Assembly (NCBI RefSeq): GCF_023008585.1 | Contig: NZ_CP095390.1 | Coordinates: forward strand, 2,480,001 to 2,544,000 | From: Natribaculum breve | Lineage (GTDB): Archaea > Halobacteriota > Halobacteria > Halobacteriales > Natrialbaceae | DNA: 64,000 bases | Reading direction: 5' to 3' | Shown: one piece after another, positions 60,824-64,000 of the stretch | How positions within the stretch are numbered: position 1 is the first letter of the stretch | Layout of the letters: each line of letters begins with the position of its first letter | Notes under the pieces: model-generated | The model's database searches: none | What the model saw: only the letters and a program-made list of their open reading frames with translations | What the model was told of the DNA's origin: nothing | Made by a program: the position numbers and the translations under genes

Positions 60824-61477
60824 ATGAACGTCGATGCCAACCGCGACCGGGGAATCCTCTCTCGAGCGGACCGGACGTACCTGCTCGGCGAGGCGGAGAT
60901 GAGCCACGAACAGTCGAAGCGAAACGCCGAGGCACGGATCCGACGGCGAGTCGTCGACGGCATCCTCGACTTCGACCTCCTCGTCCACTACCTCGAGCGC
61001 ACGGACCGCAAGCAGGTGTTCGAGCGGGCGACGACCGACGAGGCGTTCGTCGACGGCCTCACGGCGATGCTCGCGTTCGCGTACATCGGACTGCGCGAGC
61101 AGGGCGTCGACTTCGAGCAGGTGCTCGTCCCCGCCGTCGAGAGCGCAGAGGAGGTGTACGCCGTCGATCAGTCGTCGACGAAGGTTTCGGTCGACGTTAC
61201 CTTCGAGGTCGAGACGACCGTCGAGTCGACGCTCGAGGGGATCCAGTCCCGGCTTGCCGACGGCGAGCCCGTGACCCCGCGAGAGCTGTTCTCGCTGGTC
61301 GTCGAGCACGGCCGGGACGTCGCGGTCCACGACCGGATCAGGCTTCGACTCGCCGACGAGACGAGCCACGACCACGTCGATCGGCTGGCGGCGTACCTCG
61401 AGGCGGACGTCCGCTACGCGAACGACTCGCTGGCCGTGTTACACTGGGACGGCGACGACGAGACGCGAAACACCTAA
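60824..61477 (+). CDS. Conserved haloarchaeal hypothetical protein
   Basis: 217 residues from ATG 60824 (MNVDANRDRGILSRADRTYLLGEAEMSHEQSKRNAEARIRRRV). The N-terminal segment is recurrent in haloarchaeal hypothetical proteins. Helical and acidic, no signal or membrane segment. Function unknown. TATAATCC at about 60806-60813 is a weak TATA candidate, rather close to the ATG. Confidence 0.75.
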   Translation: MNVDANRDRGILSRADRTYLLGEAEMSHEQSKRNAEARIRRRVVDGILDFDLLVHYLERTDRKQVFERATTDEAFVDGLTAMLAFAYIGLREQGVDFEQVLVPAVESAEEVYAVDQSSTKVSVDVTFEVETTVESTLEGIQSRLADGEPVTPRELFSLVVEHGRDVAVHDRIRLRLADETSHDHVDRLAAYLEADVRYANDSLAVLHWDGDDETRNT

Positions 61478-61719
61478 CACGCCTGCCCGGAGTATCAGTA
61501 CGTATGACGTCCGTCGTGACCGCAGACGACCGTCTCGACGGCCCGTGCGACGCCGTTTTCGTAGGGGCCTTCTAGCCCCGCATCACCCACCCCGTTTCGA
61601 CGGATGTATTGTGTCCGACCAGTATTCATCGAGCAACGACCGGTATCACCAATGTACGAGCGACGTTCGCGACCGACGTGTACGCGGCACCGACCACGCC
61701 CGTCCGGGGCGGTGAAAGC

Positions 61720-64000
61720 ATGAGCATGGACGCCGAAGAGCAGGGAGACGAGCCGGCTGCCAGCCTCGAGGGAGGTTACGATCCCGAGGCGATCGAACCG
61801 AAGTGGCAGCGCCAGTGGGTCGACGAGGAGACCTACGCCTACGAGGGCGACGCCGAGACGGACCCGAACACCGTCTACGCCATCGACACGCCGCCGCCGA
61901 CGGTCTCGGGGAGTCTGCACATGGGCCACCTCTACGGCCACACGCTGCAGGACTTCGCGGCCCGCTTCCAGCGGATGGCCGACGGCGACGTGCTGTTTCC
62001 CTTCGGCTACGACGACAACGGTATCGCCTCCGAACGACTGACAGAGAAGGAACTGGACATTCGCCACCAGGAGTACGAGCGCCGCGAGTTCCAGAACCTC
62101 TGTCGGGAGGTCTGTACCGAGTACGAGGCCGAGTTCACCGAGAAGATGCAGTCGATCGGCTGCTCGATCGACTGGAACAACACGTACAAGACGATCGAGC
62201 CTCGCGTCCAGCGGATCTCCCAGCTCTCCTTTCTCGACCTCTACGAGCAGGGCCGCGAGTACCGGAAGAAAGCGCCGGCGATCTGGTGTCCCGAGTGTGA
62301 GACGGCGATCTCGCAAGTCGAGATGGAGGACATGGAGAAGGACTCGCACTTCAACGACATCGCGTTCGAGATAGTGGGGGAAGACGCCCCACGCGAGGAG
62401 TTCGTCATCTCCACGACGCGTCCGGAACTCCTGCCGGCCTGCGTCTCGGTGTTCGTCCACCCGGAGGACGAGGACAACGAGGATCTCGTCGGCGAGACCG
62501 CCCGCGTCCCGATCTTCGACCACGAGGTGCCGATCATCGAAGACGAGCGCGTCGACATGGAGAAAGGCAGCGGCGTCGTGATGTGCTGTACCTTCGGCGA
62601 CCAGAAGGACATCGAGTGGTACCAGGCACACGACCTTCCGCTGCGGGTGGCCATCGACGAGTCCGCGACGATGACCGACCTCGCCGGCGACTACGAGGGC
62701 CTGTCCACCGAGGAGGCCCGCGAGGCCATCGTCGACGATCTGGACGCGGAAGGGTACCTGCGCGATCGCTGGGCGATCACCCACGCGGTGCAGGTCCACG
62801 AGCGCTGTGACACGCCCGTCGAGTTCCGCGTCTCCAAGCAGTGGTACGTCGAGATACTGGACCACAAAGAGGAGTACCTCGAGGCCGGCCGGGAGATGGA
62901 CTGGTACCCCGAGAAGATGTACACCCGGTACAAACACTGGATCGAGGGTCTCGAGTGGGACTGGCTGATCTCCCGCCAGCGCGACTCGGGCATTCCGTTC
63001 CCCGTCTGGTACTGCGAGGAGTGTGACCACCCGATCGTGGCCGAGCGCGAGGACCTGCCGGTCGATCCCCTGAGCGACGACCCGCCGGTCGACGCCTGTC
63101 CGGAGTGTGGCCACGACGCGTTCGAGCCCGAAGACGACGTCTTCGACACCTGGGCGACCTCGTCGCTGACGCCGCTGATCAACGCCGGCTGGGACTGGGA
63201 CGACGACGCGGAGGAGTTCACGATGGACCACCCCGAACTCTACCCGTTCGACCTCCGTCCACAGGGCCACGACATCATCTCCTTCTGGCTGTTCCACACG
63301 ATCGTCAAGTGTTACGAACACACCGGCGAGGTGCCGTTCGACGCGACGATGATCAACGGCCACGTCCTAGACGAGAACAGAGAGAAGATGTCCAAATCGC
63401 GGGGGAACGTGGTGGAGCCCGCCGAGGTCATCGCGGAGTACCCCGTCGACGCCGTGCGCTTCTGGGCAGCGAGCGCCGCCGTCGGCGACGACTTCCCCTA
63501 CCAGGAGCAGGACATCGTCGCCGGGGAGAAGCTACTCAGGAAGCTCTGGAACGCCTCGAAGCTGGTCGACACGCTCGCGCCCGCCGATCCCGAGGAACCC
63601 GAGGAACTCGAGGCGATCGACCGCTGGCTGCTCGCGGAACTGGACGACGCGATCGACACCCTCACCGAGCACTTCGAGGCCTACGAGTTCGCCAAGGCTC
63701 GCAACCACCTCAGGACGTTCTTCTGGAACACGTTCTGTGACGACTACCTCGAGATCGCCAAGACCCGCGAGGACGATCCCTCGACCCAGTACACTCTGCG
63801 GACCGCCCACCGGACCTTCCTCCTGCTGTGGGCACCCATCCTGCCCCACGTCACCGAGGAGATCTGGCAGGCGACGTACGCGGACGGCGAGCCGGGAGAC
63901 GCAGCCGAGTTCGACAGTATCCACACCGAAGACTGGCCCGCGGTGTGCGGCTACGAGGCCGACCTCGAGGCCGGCGAGACCGCGATGGAGGTCATCTCCG
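61720..64000 (+). CDS. valS: Valyl-tRNA synthetase (3' end outside window)
   Basis: 760 residues visible from ATG 61720; continues beyond the window. Class Ia features: the HIGH-type PPPTVSGSLHMGHLYGHTLQ, catalytic DDNGIASERLTEKELDI, zinc cysteines (CPECE and CEECDHP ... CPECGHD), an editing domain at about 215-330 (ISTTRPELLPACVSVFVHP, CCTFGDQKDIEW) and KMSKS in REKMSKSRGNVVEP. The anticodon-binding domain begins near residue 600. Upstream 240 bp shows no leader structure that I can assign. Confidence 0.96.
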   Translation, partial: MSMDAEEQGDEPAASLEGGYDPEAIEPKWQRQWVDEETYAYEGDAETDPNTVYAIDTPPPTVSGSLHMGHLYGHTLQDFAARFQRMADGDVLFPFGYDDNGIASERLTEKELDIRHQEYERREFQNLCREVCTEYEAEFTEKMQSIGCSIDWNNTYKTIEPRVQRISQLSFLDLYEQGREYRKKAPAIWCPECETAISQVEMEDMEKDSHFNDIAFEIVGEDAPREEFVISTTRPELLPACVSVFVHPEDEDNEDLVGETARVPIFDHEVPIIEDERVDMEKGSGVVMCCTFGDQKDIEWYQAHDLPLRVAIDESATMTDLAGDYEGLSTEEAREAIVDDLDAEGYLRDRWAITHAVQVHERCDTPVEFRVSKQWYVEILDHKEEYLEAGREMDWYPEKMYTRYKHWIEGLEWDWLISRQRDSGIPFPVWYCEECDHPIVAEREDLPVDPLSDDPPVDACPECGHDAFEPEDDVFDTWATSSLTPLINAGWDWDDDAEEFTMDHPELYPFDLRPQGHDIISFWLFHTIVKCYEHTGEVPFDATMINGHVLDENREKMSKSRGNVVEPAEVIAEYPVDAVRFWAASAAVGDDFPYQEQDIVAGEKLLRKLWNASKLVDTLAPADPEEPEELEAIDRWLLAELDDAIDTLTEHFEAYEFAKARNHLRTFFWNTFCDDYLEIAKTREDDPSTQYTLRTAHRTFLLLWAPILPHVTEEIWQATYADGEPGDAAEFDSIHTEDWPAVCGYEADLEAGETAMEVIS

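Noticed and set aside
61495..63363. Minus-strand 622-codon frame opposite valS
   Set aside because: GC-rich antisense shadow; valS has all class I synthetase motifs on the plus strand.

Overview
This 64 kb window is chromosomal DNA of an extremely halophilic archaeon, most likely class Halobacteria and probably near Natrialbaceae (the family is inference). The evidence is very high GC with pervasive GC-ending codons, strongly acidic proteins, archaeal information-processing genes (eIF1A, eIF5A, archaeal DnaG, YchF-type GTPase, GTG-started GluTR), Bat-type HTH proteins, Tat-type signal peptides with lipoboxes, and many start codons about 25-30 nt downstream of TATA boxes (leaderless transcripts). 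No rRNA, tRNA, CRISPR array, intact IS or replication origin was recognised.

Layout. 1-11 kb: tail of a Bat HTH regulator, a gamma-carbonic-anhydrase-like protein, PsiE-like membrane protein, zinc ribbon, MsrB, phosphoribosyltransferase, metallophosphoesterase, FAD oxidoreductase, methyltransferase, a Tat-exported subtilase, a class V aminotransferase and a YchF GTPase. 11-24 kb: eIF1A, CNNM/CorC membrane protein, beta-helix lipoprotein, Pcm, DUF2250 protein, aldo/keto reductase, deaminase, a four-gene polar amino acid ABC operon, CspA and a methyltransferase. 24-36 kb: malate:quinone oxidoreductase, second aldo/keto reductase, FMN-binding protein, MBL hydrolase, Nif3-like protein, the overlapping eIF5A-agmatinase pair, a GIDE-like membrane protein, class I aminotransferase, enolase-superfamily protein and UbiB/AarF kinase. 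36-46 kb: Hsp20, two MoeA genes (the second fused to a PBP-like domain) flanking a HAD hydrolase, another Bat HTH protein, LWR-salt protein, pterin dehydratase and HemA preceded by a probable remnant of a precorrin-2 dehydrogenase. 46-54 kb: two dissimilar cis-prenyltransferase-family genes around a DUF7344 gene, then DUF92, DnaG, an HTH membrane protein and a DUF3311/SSS symporter pair. 54-64 kb: a possible structured RNA, a lower-GC island with a HEPN-like protein and a 39-aa upstream ORF, a DUF6293/HFX_2341-type regulator, an RND/MMPL exporter and ValS running off the end.

The most notable signals are dispersed palindromic elements of about 80 and 105 bp. One 80-bp element occurs twice, identical, 34 kb apart. 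Several elements start at the base directly after a stop codon. Other points worth a look are the island with its toxin/antitoxin-like pair, the complementary cis-prenyltransferase pair, and a probable non-canonical start for the UbiB kinase.
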